Assembly (NCBI GenBank): GCA_002633005.1
Contig: NMRA01000567.1
Coordinates: forward strand, 192,954-256,953
Reading direction: 5' to 3'
Source: Phoronis australis
Lineage: Eukaryota > Phoronida > Phoronidae
Length of the DNA: 64,000 bases
The translations under genes were made by a program, and so were the position numbers. Below the pieces are notes generated by a model that did not search any database, had not been told where the DNA came from, and was given only the letters and a program-made list of their open reading frames with translations. Shown one piece after another: positions 46,684-58,957 of the stretch (the stretch's first letter is position 1; each line of letters opens with the position of its first letter).

Positions 46684-47979
46684 GATTTCTGGGCACATTA
46701 TAAAATTATTATAGGCTATGTAGGTGACATGTATTGTCACTGTATTATTTAGTTTACAAAAGACAGTTGTATTTGTGCAGATTTCACAAAATCAAGGCAT
46801 TCCTACCCTTTCCAAAACATAAGACTGGTCTTAGATGTCACCGGGGGAGCCCAACATATATGTGTCAGTTTTTGACAATGAAAAAAGCCCAGAGCTCAGG
46901 AATGTCTTTAATGATGACAAATAAGACACTTTTCCAAACAAAAATTCCAAGTAACACTTCACTGTTGATTAGTGATGAAATGATGAAATTCTGTTCAAGA
47001 CTACAATGAAAAAGACTGTCTCTGTTTTTAATTTACAGCCAATAATCGCACATAATATGTATGCCAGATAATTACAGTTCCAAAATTCAATACGAATGGT
47101 AAATATTCCATCCATGATTTTTTCAATTTAAGATCTTCATTCTTATGAGCTGTATCCATGATTTGATTCTCAATTTTTGTTCTGAAATTAGAACATTGAA
47201 GATGGTATATTGATTCGCACTTGGAAATTCTATATTAAATCCGAAAAAGAAAATGAATTTTTTTTGACAGACATTATTCCATTGGTTAAATTCTGCGATC
47301 ATTCCATTAATAAATTTTACAACCAATCACAATGCCCCAATTCTCAAAAAAAATAATTTGATAGATTGAAAGTTATAAAATATTTGCTCTCATGGCTGAT
47401 TGGGTTTATTCTTTAACTAGATGTCTATATATACCAGTACTTCCATTTGTTGAGACAGAACTTTCATGGAAGTCGGAATTGTTCAGCAAAAATCAGGCAA
47501 GAATGGACCACGAAACATGTGCCTCCAGAATATGCGATCGTCTGTGTTCTTCGTTGTGGCAGGAGTAATTACTAGATATTGAATGTTGCATATTTTTTAC
47601 AGGGAGAAATTGAAAAGATACGCATAACTTTCTGAGAACGTGTAAGGCACAACCTTTTTTATTTACTAGAGATTTCGACATCATTTATAGCAACCTCAAA
47701 TTTTGTTTTGTAACCTGGGATTTTCACCAAGTCGCCAAATGACACATAGAATCAAGCTAAGCATTAAGCACTGCATTTCTAATGATACGGTGGGACTTTC
47801 CTGTAACGACATCACCTTTGATTTGATAGTATTTTGCTCAATACAACTACCTGATGTTACTCTGAGGGTCTTTTCATGAAAAGTGACTTATGACTTAAGA
47901 CACAACTTTGAGACTCTCGACATAAATATGTTTTTAAATGCACCAAGAGACCATACCCTTAACCTCCTTGCTACATTCA

Positions 47980-50900
47980 CTACACTGCTACACCATGCAC
48001 ACCACCAACACTGTTGTTGGCGGATGCAGTTGTATCATTTGTTATAGCCACGCTGTTACCTTGTACATTGGTGTACTCATCACACTCCATTTCAAATTCC
48101 GTTGGTACAAATATGCTGGTATCCACGGAGCACACCACTTGATCATTATCGCCAATAGCATTACATTCTTGGCTACGCTGGTCATTCTGATTGCTAACAT
48201 TTTGTCCCTCACTATTTACTAACTCCTTGTAGCTCAGTTCATAAGAAGGTTCTTGATTGATCACCAATCCAAAGCAGTTTTCCTTATTCACAACTCTGAA
48301 AATGGAAACATAGAAACTGTAAAGGAATTCACCACAGAAATTTCTTTTATTGCATATGCTGTCTTAACAAACACACCCAGTACATGACTTATAATTTGCA
48401 TTCATCAGGTCTTACCAGACTGGATACCACGATCAGTCACAGCACAGCAATGACAAGATTGTGCCTAGTAATTTAAACGGTTTCTACCACCTTTTTTATT
48501 TTGCCACTGATTTGAAATGCTTTTGTCAACAACATGTGTACTTTATGGTTTCACTGTCATAGTAATCCAGTATAGTTAGTTTCACATATTTGTGCACAAT
48601 TATTTACACTACCATTTCTCTTTAAACATGAAAATTAACTTTATACTCATTTTAAAACTACCTGGTTGACTTTTCAACATCTTCTGATTTGAATAATTCC
48701 TCAGTGTCTTCAAAACTGAAAAAATTAGGAAATACATGCAAATGAATGTTGTACATGTGATTCTAAGGTTACTAATGGCACTGATCTCCATGTACTGTGT
48801 ACTCATATACACATGCTAACGGCTCCAAATACCAGTGAGAATATTCGAGGTGTGTAATAAAAGTAATCACAACTTCTGATCACCTCATAACAAGCTTCAT
48901 TTCTCCCTGTTTAGGTGGCTGAAAAAAAAATTAAATTACATTTACTTTTTTAAAATCAAGCCCTATTGTCACAGTAGCTCTCAGGGTCTCAAAAATTATG
49001 CACCATCTTCAGGGACTTGTTCTCTGATACCAGCGAGAACACACAAAACTTCCAACACGCCAAGAAATGCATTGGACAATCGGTGATTAAACTTGGGATG
49101 GTCAACCACGATATTCGAAAATGGAGTTCAGGAACTTTCACACAAAATAGGTCAGTCACATGACATAACAGTGACCATTTCTTGAGAGCATATCGCAGTT
49201 CAGCTGCTGGTTTTGGCACTTCAGATAAGAGCTCAAAAGCGATATGTTAGTGTGCGTCTGTGTGTCAGTGTGTGCGTGTTCAACAGATCCATAACGAGGA
49301 ACGACAATGCATTAAATGTTACACAACTTTATGGATGACTTTTTTAATGCCTATTGCATTCCAAGAGTCTCAGGTCATGGAAGGCAATAGCATTCCAGTA
49401 CCGGGATTTTCCATAGATAAGCCCACCTGATGAAACGACCATGGGCGTTTATTCGGAAAATTATGCTGAATAAACGCTTATGGGAGTTACAACTTCACGT
49501 GTCCTAAGTGGGGCATTTATTCGAAAAAGTTAAAAGCCCACTAAGCGTCAACTTTTAGTCACAAACTCAGTTTTGTGGAGCATTTATCATTTATAAAACT
49601 AAGTGCTGGGGATCTATGCATTTCTTAGCATATTTAAAAACACAGTTTTAAGTTAAAATGTTCAAGTCTGGAAACCTATGACTTTCCCTTTACATGCCCC
49701 CCTTTCCAGGCATTTATTTGGTGTTACTAAAATGCCTGATTTTTTTCATTTTCCAAATGCACACCGCCGACCCATGGACTAATCGACAGAAAATCCTGGT
49801 AAGGCGACCTATAGACAAATCCCCGAGATAATTACACCACAGGGAAATGTGCTCACTGCTCAGCCCTGCGTACAATACAGATGAACATTTGACGACTAAG
49901 ATGCTGCTGAAGACGTAGTCTTCTATGCTCGGTTGAATGAAGCAATCCTAAACAGGGACTCAACTAAGTTCCCTAAATCTGCTGCATATTTGTGGACTTG
50001 AGTGCCCTTTTATATACTGTTTTAGTTTCATTACTGAGTCAACTTTTGGCTTTGATACAAATCGAGAGTGAACTGGACCTTGAATTCTCAATATTATATC
50101 GAAAACGTATCTAGGGATCTTTTCATGCAACGTTCCTAAGTCCTATTCATTTTCATTGTTGAATTCAGGGCTCACTTACACTTGTATTATTAGAAATTGT
50201 CTTTAGTCAAAGATTTGATTAAAATGAAGATGAAATGATAGAAAAAGATTACATCTGTGAGTAAACAAGGACGCAAATAGGCAAAAGATTTAGGGAACTT
50301 AAATTTGAGTCCATATTTGGGACTGTTTCATGCAACCCGGCTCTGGGATTAAAAAATACAGGGAAAGGTTATTCAGTGCCAATTCTAAAACAATTGAGTA
50401 AAAACTGGAATATCATTTGATGAAGCGAGCAAAATTTAACATCAATAACTCCCAGAACGGCCAGAAGGAATACATAGTTTTTAACGAGCAAGACATTTTT
50501 GTCAGCAGCTAAAACTAAGTGTGAAACAATACTGAGAGCATCTACCATAGGGCTTGATTCAGATGATTTAAGTAGATGTGTTGAGCAGGACATTTTAGGA
50601 CCAAACATAGCTCCTCATCAATCAGAAACCAAAATGTGTTATCTCAGAAATCTCTACACAGATTGGCTGAACACCTTGAGGCAATGCATTGCTTACTCAA
50701 AAGTTACCAGCAGCTCCCTGGGATACTAAGTGGCTTTCAGTTGGCAAGTTACCCATGAGGATCACTAATCTGTATACAATTAACTAAAACTTGGCCTAGT
50801 TTAGTGGACCACCTGCAGACATGGTCAAGCAACTGACATCATGAATGAGGGATATGCAAATTCAAATTACATACCATTCTCCTGGAGTGTAAAAATCAAG

Positions 50901-52194
50901 AATTTCCACTATCACGATCTAATCTAGAATCACGCTCACTTTAATATGTCAAGCATGCCTTTTGTGTTTGTACACAATATTGTGGTCAGGGCTTACAGTT
51001 CCAAAAAGGAATCAACAGGTGAAAGTTAGACTAATTTCTCTGAGAGTCAGCTTTTTTCTCTATTCCAAGTTTTTTGGAGAAAGTATTTCATACGAAAAAC
51101 ATCTGCATCACCACATTTGTTGAAAGTCGTTGGCATATAGCAGTTTTAAATATCGGTAAGCGTCAGGCGTGCTGTTAAGTTACAACCTAGGAACCAGGTT
51201 CCTACTTACAACATTATTGCTGAATTACATGAGCATCAGATGAAAGCAGACAATAAGAGAGCTGGACAGTGTAAACATTGGATTGCAACTGTCAAACTGA
51301 TAAAGACACCCCAGCTGTATCCTGACTGGCCGATAAATCAGGATACTCATTCCACAGCACGGGTGCAGATCGAGGATTTTTAGTTGGGGGGGCAGGGCAG
51401 TTGTTTACAATATGACGACATTCGCACCCCTCGGACTGTCAAATAGAATTTGAGAGAATTTAACAGGGGGCAATGGCCCCCTTGCCCAACCCACCCTCCA
51501 TTATAAATCGTCCAGTGCACCTAGCTTTTAACCATATATAAATAAAGCATAAAAATATTTCCAGGTGATCAGTGCAATAGGCCCACATGCGAGGCCTGCG
51601 CACGTCTGGTACAACGTGTATCAGACCGCCTGCAATTATTTTTTTTATAGCTTTGCCCAGTGCTGACTGGGTATGGCTGATAAATTTGCACACCTGATTT
51701 AGATCAGATGGCGGCTGGTTGAAGGAGCATCATTTGAAAAAAAGTGAAAATTAAATTGTTGCCGAAAATGAAGAATATAATGGGACTATTCATAAAATTT
51801 ACATTAACTAGAGGGCGCGTGTGTACTAGTGGTGATAGATTAAGCAGCCTCGATTTCGCGAGCCCTTAAAATACATGGTGAAATGGCTTGCAGCCGTGCC
51901 AACTGAATCTGAGATTGCGTGAAGAGGGTGCTTCTATGAGAGGAAGTAAGCACGACCTTAAACAAAGGCAAGGTTTGTGATTATTTTAACGATTGTTCCA
52001 TGTTTATTCTGATGCCTGTTAACTGAGGTACTCACCGATGTCGACTTCGCGGCAGTTGCCAGTCGAGTTAGTCTGTTTGTTGTTATGTGTGTTACGATAC
52101 TTGACATAGCACTCGGGATTTTTTCGTACACTAAAGCAGTATTATTGTTTGAATGATTTCTAACAGGCTTATCAGTGACAGTTACATCAATCAA
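47980..52194 (-). CDS. Unrecognised four-exon gene, paralogue of the finger-free part of the zinc-finger pseudogene
   Basis: Minus-strand exons 52036-52194 (ATG 52192-52194), 48884-48918, 48662-48715 and 47980-48295 (TAG) join with matching phases (0, 2, 2) into 187 residues. Donors include GTGAGT, and acceptors have strong T tracts. The two middle exons are only 35 and 54 bp. The product is polar and acidic, Asn/Ser-rich and without a known domain: PPKQGEMKLVM, then FEDTEELFKSEDVEKST, then a long last exon with NKENCFGLVINQEPSYELS and TSIFVPTEFEMECDEYTNVQ. The last exon aligns with the broken segment at 45165-45535 that precedes zinc fingers, so this is probably the N-terminal part of a C2H2 gene that lost its fingers. 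The 3' flank has a weak CSECSK remnant in another frame. Exon 1 is the least certain. Confidence 0.45.
49403..49799. repeat. Terminal-inverted-repeat element (copy 2), flanked by TA
   Basis: The left end CCGGGATTTTCCATAGATAA follows TA, and the right end CAGAAAATCCTGG precedes TA. The interior matches 5178-5583 over CGTTTATTCGGAAA, AAAAGCCCACTAAGCGTCAA, CATTTATCATTTAT and CACAGTTTTAAGT. The TA duplication and about 400 bp size fit a non-autonomous Tc1/mariner-type element. It lies in intron 1 of the 48-52 kb gene model. Confidence 0.78.
49950..50338. repeat. Foldback element, about 390 bp
   Basis: AAACAGGGACTCAACTAAGT plus TCCCTAAATC near 49952 reads inverted near 50288-50335 (GATTTAGGGAACTTAAATTT, then GGGACTGTTTCATGCAA). 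It belongs by its ends to the GTTTCATG-type elements. Confidence 0.5.
51367..51515. repeat. CAGGGGCGGATCCAGG-type element, diverged copy
   Basis: GATCGAGGATTTTTAGTTGG, a G run and GGGCAGGGCAG, then CATTCGCACCCCTCGGACTG, CAAATAGAATTTGAGAGAAT and a GGGGGCAATGGCCCCCTTG palindrome, ending AAATCGTCCAGTG. It matches 58958-59123 throughout and adjoins the truncated SINE at 51521. Confidence 0.7.
51521..51652 (+). mobile_element. 5'-truncated SINE body, same family as 19034-19272
   Basis: From AGCTTTTAACCATATATAAA through CCAGGTGATC, GGCCCACATGCGAGGCCTGC, CACGTCTGGTACAACGTGTA and TCAGACCGCCTGCAATTATT to a T run, this follows the body of the SINE at 19.0-19.2 kb in the opposite orientation. The tRNA-like head is missing; the element at 51367-51515 abuts instead. 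Confidence 0.85.
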
Positions 52195-54257
52195 TGCTGA
52201 ATGTTTATGCTGTCAACTCCATATTGGTTAGTGAGTTAAGATTACAATCCAAGCCCAATGGCAATTGGTAGGTAACAAATATCCATTAGACTATTTGTTT
52301 ACTCCCTATCCTATGTCTTCCGGAAATCTATTACACGTTGAAATGGAAATCTATCATGTCTGTTTTCACGTGACCTTTGGTTTTTAGGTTTGAGGGCTTG
52401 TACCGAGTACAGGAGATATGCAAGACTTCATAGCATTTCCACACACCAGCAGCGCTGCATGGCACAATGTACAAGTCAGTGGCCCTGGAGAAATGTGATT
52501 CGCAGTATTAAGTTACCATAAGACAATGTGCCAGTGGATTGTTTGTGTATGAAGATGAACTATGTCTGACTGCTACACAAGTCGTCCGGGAAATGACGTT
52601 CAGTAACGTTCAGTGACTGCATCGATTGTCTTACTGTCAGTAGAAAGCCCGTAAATGTTACACTTTTGATGATCAAATAAATGTTTCAACAGGCAAGTTT
52701 GTCACTAATTATTGAAACCACTATATTTCTTCAGTTTTAAAGCCTCATACAGTGCAGTTGTGCTTATTATTCATTATAAAAGCTGAAATGGTTACCAAAT
52801 GCGCTTGCAAATTGTCACTTTCCTGTTGACCTATAGAAATGTGCAGCAATCAAAATGAAGTATTTCCTTTGTTTGCATCTGATTTGTTTGTGCATGTATG
52901 TATTTTTGGAGCTTTCTTGAAAAGGCCTTTGAACAATTTTAAGTTTTGTGGTAACCAGTCTATGAACAAAAGTTCCACATGCAAGAAAAGTATGTTTTCA
53001 ACTGTAGCTAGCTGGATAAGAAACTTCTATGCACAAGATTCGAGAATAAGCAATTATCAGTGTATTTAAAAACAAAATGGCAAACTGAACTACATACATA
53101 CAAAGAAACAACATTGTTAAAACAACTGTAATTTTCCCAATGCAATGCAGTCCATAATCAGGCATATCAAGTGCAGAATTTCTGAATTAGGTTCAATTCT
53201 CTCGGGTTATTTCTGAAGGATTGCTTTTCACGTTGTCCAAAGGTAAAATAGACGGTCAGGCGGTTGGTTTGTCGTTTTCTCTCACCTGTAACAGAATAGA
53301 CAGAGAAATATTAGCAGATTACAAAAGAAAACACAAGACGAAACCATTTTTGTAAGGCAGAACATGCTTGACATTTCATTTCATGTTACTTTATATGTAG
53401 AAAATAATAATCTCTGTACCCAAGTCTTATTAAAGATCTGAATATAAATATGTAAAACCGGCTAAAAATGATTTAACAATGTGTATTTTTCATGACACCT
53501 ACAATGTGCTTCTGATCTCAACAAGTAATTCATTCTAAGTGTCAATTTTAGTCCAATGCAATGTTACAACATTTACTGGATACTGCTTATTCATGTTAAT
53601 TCGATAACTAATCGGTAAGTCCTGGGGGTGGGGTCCACTACAAGATAAGGAAACTCACTCATCTAGAGAATTTTATTGGACATAGCATAGCTTGAAGAGA
53701 AACTGTTGTGAAAAAGTCACCCTTAACTTCTGAGCGTCATGTACCATACACCTCTGGCTCTTATATTGGCCGCACTCCCACCAAGGACAATATGTGCATA
53801 TGTTATGCTAGCCTACAAGGCCTCCGAGTCCCAGGTGAGTTTCCGAAAATAAACACTTCATTCCACTCAATAAACCCATTCTTCAGTAGGGTAACTGGTG
53901 GGGATAACATCATCGAACGATGTCGATAGAAACTGACTGCTAAAGACTTACCAAGTAACGTTATGTAGTCACCCAAATGCATATAGGGGCTTCAGCATCC
54001 ACACACATTTTGTCAGTTGGTTGACCCTTTTGACCGCAATTCTTCACGAATGTAGTAACCTTAGGTCTTTTGGGAATTTGTGGCCACCTGTCGACGACTT
54101 GCACCAGGGAAAATAGCACTAATAAGGCTTAGCGCGACGACGTAATTTCATAACAATTCTGTCTTTTTACCAGCTGTTTATATGCAGACAGCGACGCATG
54201 CGCAATTCAATCACCACTAGTACAGCAGCGACACCGCAAGGAGAATTCTCCGAATAG
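52195..54257. other. Intergenic, no supported gene
   Basis: AT-rich, with short frames only (for example 52839-53069 and 53708-53929, +) that lack domains and splice context. If the exon at 52036-52194 is real, its promoter should lie just above 52194; nothing diagnostic is visible there. Confidence 0.4.
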
Positions 54258-55099
54258 CCCTATCGCAGGCCAAGTAGGCCACCTGACCAAGTTAACTTGG
54301 TCGGCTTACACGGTCGGACCTCGCAGACCAAGTTGATACCTCCGACCGAGCTGCAATGTACCGTTGATACCTGAATGTTTGCCATAGTGTTAATAATATG
54401 AACGGTTCTAATTAATATGGTTTTTCAAAATTAGATTTCATTTTTATGAGCATGTTCGCCAAAATAACTCTGGCCGACAAAAATCTTCATTTTATTCTTT
54501 TGAACAGGAAATAGAGTAAGCAACTGCCTGAGTCACCGGTGGTCAGCCAGGCGGGATAGGAGCACCATGATAACACACAACGCCACAAATCAAACATTTA
54601 GATTTCACAACTACCTAATCTTTTCATATGCTTTTCACAAGAGAGATATTAACCAAATTCTACTGCTCAGTATCCTGTAGCTTGGTCTAATCGTCTTGTC
54701 ACGATCGAGCCGCGCGCGGGCCCGATCAGCTTTGTGCTCGTCATCAAACTCGTGGAATCTATTTCAGTTCTATGCCTTTCTCATCAAAATCCGTTTCTTT
54801 TGTACCTACATTTTCGATGTCTATAACCGTTTTTCGTGCTTTTCACTGTTAGAAAACCATTACGTTTTCTGGTAACTTGGCTCGACACGTACAACTTACT
54901 CAGTTGCCACCCGACACCTAATTCACCTTAGCAACGCCGGGTCTATAGATATTTTTGAAAATCGAGTAGCAAAATCTTAGCCTATATTTGTAATTATTGA
55001 TCGTTAATAACTTCACTCATTCCACAGAACACTCAGACACTATTTGCTGTCAAAAAAACATTACTTTACTACTTCGGTTGGCTACAGTACCGCCGAACT

Positions 55100-55310
55100 T
55101 GCATGCTTACTTGGTCCGGTCTGTCAACGGCCAGACCAAGTGCCCTAAGACGTCATCAAACCTGCGGAATCTGATATTTCAAACTGAGTGATCAACTTTT
55201 CTTCAAAGATCGCCTTTCCTGTTTGCATTTTTGACGTCTACAGTCATTTTTATGCTTTTCACAGTTCGAAAACAATTACTGAATTTCTTGTATCGTTTCT
55301 TAAAGTCCTT
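55100..55310 (+). repeat. Palindromic subunit, copy at 55.1 kb
   Basis: From GCTTACTTGGTCCGGTCTGT through GCGGAATCTGATATTTCAA to TTTCTTGTATCGTTTCTTAA, closely matching 57360-57562. The two copies are more alike than either is to the other subunits, suggesting recent duplication within the large element. Confidence 0.85.
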
Positions 55311-55429
55311 CTCTCACGCGTTGTTAACCCTTATTACATGGTTAGAAGATGTTATAAGGATCCAAGAAGTACCTACCCCATAACTAATACACGATCCATA
55401 CTCGAAAACAGTTTAAATGAATGCGCCAC

Positions 55430-55530
55430 TCACGATTCGCACCCGAAGAAACACCGCCATTTTGAACTTGCCGCGAACCCGGAAGTACAATTCATTCAGG
55501 AACCCAGGCCGAGAAAACGCCATCAGTGCG
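55430..55530 (-). promoter_or_regulatory. CpG-type promoter or first-exon-like patch inside the large element
   Basis: On the minus strand, GTACTTCCGGGTTCGCGGCA (an ETS-like site in GC-rich context) is followed by AAAATGGCGGTGTTTCTTCG and a consensus donor, CGAATC/GTGAGT, at about 55430. This looks like a short first exon, with a longer in-frame ATG at about 55521. No downstream exon in phase was identified, so it may be a captured or decayed promoter. Confidence 0.3.
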
Positions 55531-56949
55531 ACTGGAGCAGTGCCTGTACTGTAGCCAGCAAACGGGGATAAAAAAATCGACAGCGCGCCTTAATTTTGAT
55601 AAAATCAAACTACGGACAATTTTATGGAATTTACTGAAGAAATGTGGCGAATAAATTTTGACAGAAATTATTTTGCCAGACTCGGGACCGCAGCCTATCG
55701 GACCCGGTGCGGATCGAGACCAGACACTGGGCATGCGGTTGCAAGCTGTTTTGTCGAAGTAAAATGGTCAAATGATAAATGCTGCATATATTCAAAGGTA
55801 GTTTCAGACACTTGCATGAAATTACGGGCTGGTTAGTCCTGTGTCACACTGCCGCGGCAGACCTTGGCCTCAGTCAGTCACCGTCCAGCTACCAGTGAAG
55901 ACTATAGTCAAAATACAGCTTGTTAGTAGGCCTATACAGCTTTGCGCCAAGACTATCCTTAGGCCTAACTGTTCCCTGGCCACAAACACAAAAAAAAGAA
56001 AATTGAACAAAGTTTCTTTTTTGTAGCAACGTTTGTCAAAATGTATCAACGTTAAATCTTCGCAAATTACAAAGTAGCCGATTGAACATGCCTTTCAGTT
56101 CAGCAGACATTGTAGGTGATGCCAGAAATGAGACGAAGTCCAACGGGAATTGTGAGTACATTTATCACTTAATGAGTAACAACTGCGAGGCTGAAATTTG
56201 ATGAACACTGCTAAATCGTGCAGAATAGTAAGTAAAGATATGTCTAACTAAATTTCACCGTAATTTGTTGGCAAAAACAATTTACACAAAGTTTTAAACT
56301 CGTAACTCATCCCGCTGTCCTCCAATATGGCTGACGCGATCCAAACAAAGTGACCCAAATTTCGCCACAAAACTTGCAATAACTTTACAGTGCTTGCCCC
56401 GATTTTGATACTTTTTTATTTTTACTGAGTAGAATGTACTACCTTTCCGATGATAGCAAAGTACTTTTTCAAAACGAGGAAAAAAATAAAACCAAAAAAA
56501 ATTGGTTCGACCCATATTGGTTCCTAGGTTCGACCGGCCTACATAAGGAACTAAACACCAATGCTATTTTAACATACTAAGTACGCGCAACATTCCAAAA
56601 AAATCAACGACCACTAACTACAAACTATAAATACACTACATATGCAAACGAATCACATTATATTGCTAATAAAACAAAATAATGAAGACTTTTCGAGCAA
56701 GCCATAGCACATTCAGTTACAAGGAAAAAATGGCGGCGTTCAGGACAAGTTCCTGAACTGATGAGCCGGAAATGTGGGTACGGAAATAACCGATAATCAT
56801 ACGCTCAGAGTGAAGGGTCAAATACGGTCAAAAAATCGCTTTTGGCAAGAAAGGCGAAAATAATATAAAGAAAGGGTGTCGAAAATAAGAATTTATGTAA
56901 TAAGTATTTTCTGATACTGGAACCACATGGGCAGTTTGCAAGAAGGACT

Positions 56950-58000
56950 TTAACTAAATTTCACTTGGGCTGCAAGGCTACATAAAAGGTCCTGATTATA
57001 TACTTAATGCCAATGAAAACTAATTTATTTCGTTTGACATGTACTCAGCAGCTCCAACAAAGCCATTACCCCTAGACCTCGTACGTGTCTTCAGAAAATT
57101 AACAAAAGTTTTCTGCGACTCAGAACACTTTAATATTCCTTGCAGGTTTACTTGGTATGGACTCATCAAAGGCCGGACCGAGTAGGCTGTGACGTCATCA
57201 AACTCCCGGGTTGGCTACTGAGCAAGTCCGGACGAAATACTTGACACCAATGAAAAGTACCATGTACCCAGCATCTCCAACAAAACCTTTAACCCTTCTA
57301 CATGCCTGTAGAAAGTTATCAACCAACTTCTACGGCCCAATACACTGTAGTTTTGCTTGCATGTTTACTTGGTCCGGTCTGTCAAAGGCCAGACCAAGTG
57401 CGCTAAGACGTCATCAAACCTGCGGAATCTGATATTTCAAAAGTTCTTTCAACTTTTCTTCAAAGATCGCTTATCCTGTTCACATTTTTGCCATCTACAG
57501 TCGTTTTTTTGTGCTTTTCATGGTACCAAAACAATTACTGAATTTCTTGTATCGTTTCTTAACTGAATTTTACTTGGGCTGGCTACGTACAAGGTCCTGA
57601 CAACATACTTAACACCAATGAAAACTAATTTATTTCGTTTGACATGTACCCAGCAGCTCCAACAAAGCCACTACCCCTCGTAAGTGTCTTTTAAGTTATC
57701 AAAAGTCTTCTGCGACTCAGAACACTTTAGTATTCCTCGCAGGTTTACTTGGTCCGGTCTCGTCACAGGCCAGACCGAGTGGACTGTAACGTCCTCAAAC
57801 TCCCCGGTTGGCTATCAGCAATACGGACGAAATACTTGACGCCAATGAAAAGTAATTAATTTCATTTGACATGTACCCAGCATCTCCAACAAATTACCTT
57901 TAACTCTTCTACGTGCCTGTAGAAAGCTATCAACCAACTTTTACGGCCCAATTATACACTGTAGTTTTGCTTGCATGTTTACTTGGTCCAGTGCAAGTGT
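56950..58000 (+). repeat. Higher-order tandem repeat, unit about 600-610 bp, nearly two copies
   Basis: 56957-57560 and 57566-58000 follow the same order: CACTTGGGCTG.., GGTCCTGA, AACTAATTTATTTCG, CAGCAGCTCCAACAAAGCC, CTGCGACTCAGAACACTTTA, GCAGGTTTACTTGGT, ACGTC.TCAAACTCCC, GGACGAAATACTTGAC, CAGCATCTCCAACAAA, CTGTAGAAAG.TATCAACCA and GTTTTGCTTGCATGTTTACT. Each unit contains two diverged subunits, each ending in the ACTTGGTCCGGT palindrome. Confidence 0.85.
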
Positions 58001-58777
58001 AAAACTTAAAAAGAAACTTTAGATTTTAAGACGCAAATGGGTGACTCTATTCTGTGGAACGAATAAAGTTGTTAATGATCACTAATTACAAATATAGACA
58101 AAAATTTTGCCACTGAGAACTATTACACAGTAGCCAGGCTACGCAGTCACAGCGCACTCGGGCCGGCCCGTGACGAGACCGGACCAACTAAACTTGCAAG
58201 CAAAACTACAGCATATTCAGCCGTAAGATTTGGTTGAAAACTCTCTAGAGAAAAGCAGATGCAAAGAGTGACATTATATGTAAAACTTAAATGTTTGATT
58301 TGTCTGCATTGTGCATTTTGGCTCCAGTTCGCCCTGGCTCATGAGTAACTTAATTACTCTATTATTATTATTGATCAAAAGATTAAAATAAAGATTTTTG
58401 TCGATCACACATATTTTTGCACCATATGGATTACTCAAATGATAAAAAGCTCATAAAAATGAATGGTTTAGAAAAGCTGCATTTGTCAGACCTGTTCACT
58501 ATAACACTGGTAAACATTCAGATATTAACGGTACATTGTAACTTGTTGGAAGGATCTACATGGTCTGCGGGTCCGACCGTGTAAGCTACCTATTTGGTCT
58601 GCGACAGCCCCATTATAAAACTGAAGTGTATTGGCGTTCATTCATCTTGTATTCAACAGTGCTTAAAGTAATTAAGACATCTTTGATTCTTAGCATTTAA
58701 GCATACTTTTCATCGAGTTTACACTTGTTCCCGGGGCTCAACATAATGCACCGGAAGAGGTCTGTCGTTATAGCCGA

Positions 58778-58858
58778 GATTGCCCGACCTCGGGAATCGA
58801 ACGAGCGACCCCGATTTAACCAGAGAGCGTGCTAACCATTCGGCTAATAGGCAATTGC
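58778..58858 (-). mobile_element. tRNA-like sequence, probable SINE head
   Basis: On the minus strand, TAGCCGAATGGTTAGCACG (A box; + strand 58829-58846) is followed 30-odd bases on by the B box GTTCGATTCC (+ strand 58793-58802). The D and T arm positions are right, but the T stem pairs poorly and no clean 7-bp acceptor forms, so a functional tRNA is unlikely. No target-site duplication was found. Confidence 0.55.
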
Positions 58859-58957
58859 CCGTTAGCGAGTGGCTAGAGGCTCATATATATGATTCACCCG
58901 AAGCTAACTTTCACAACAGGTCATTTGGTGCAAAAGTCATCATATTATCATACAGGT

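Larger units (their letters stand above)
54258..58610. mobile_element. Large non-autonomous element with long terminal inverted repeats and internal palindromic subunits
   Basis: The left end (54260 to about 54620) and the right end (about 58270-58608) are inverted copies. Paired phrases include CTATCGCAGGCCAAGTAGG with CTGTCGCAGACCAAATAGG, GGTCCGACCGTGTAAGC, ACGGTACATTG, AAACATTCAG, GCTCATAAAAATGAA, AAGATTTTTGTCG, and AAATCAAACATTTA. The interior carries repeated subunits built around ACTTGGTCCGGTCTGTCA..GGCCAGACCAAGT, itself a palindrome, at about 54690, 55105, 57147, 57365, 57743 and 57978, plus an inverted one at about 58145-58200. No transposase frame is visible, so it would need enzymes from elsewhere. 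The superfamily and target-site duplication are undetermined. Confidence 0.7.
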
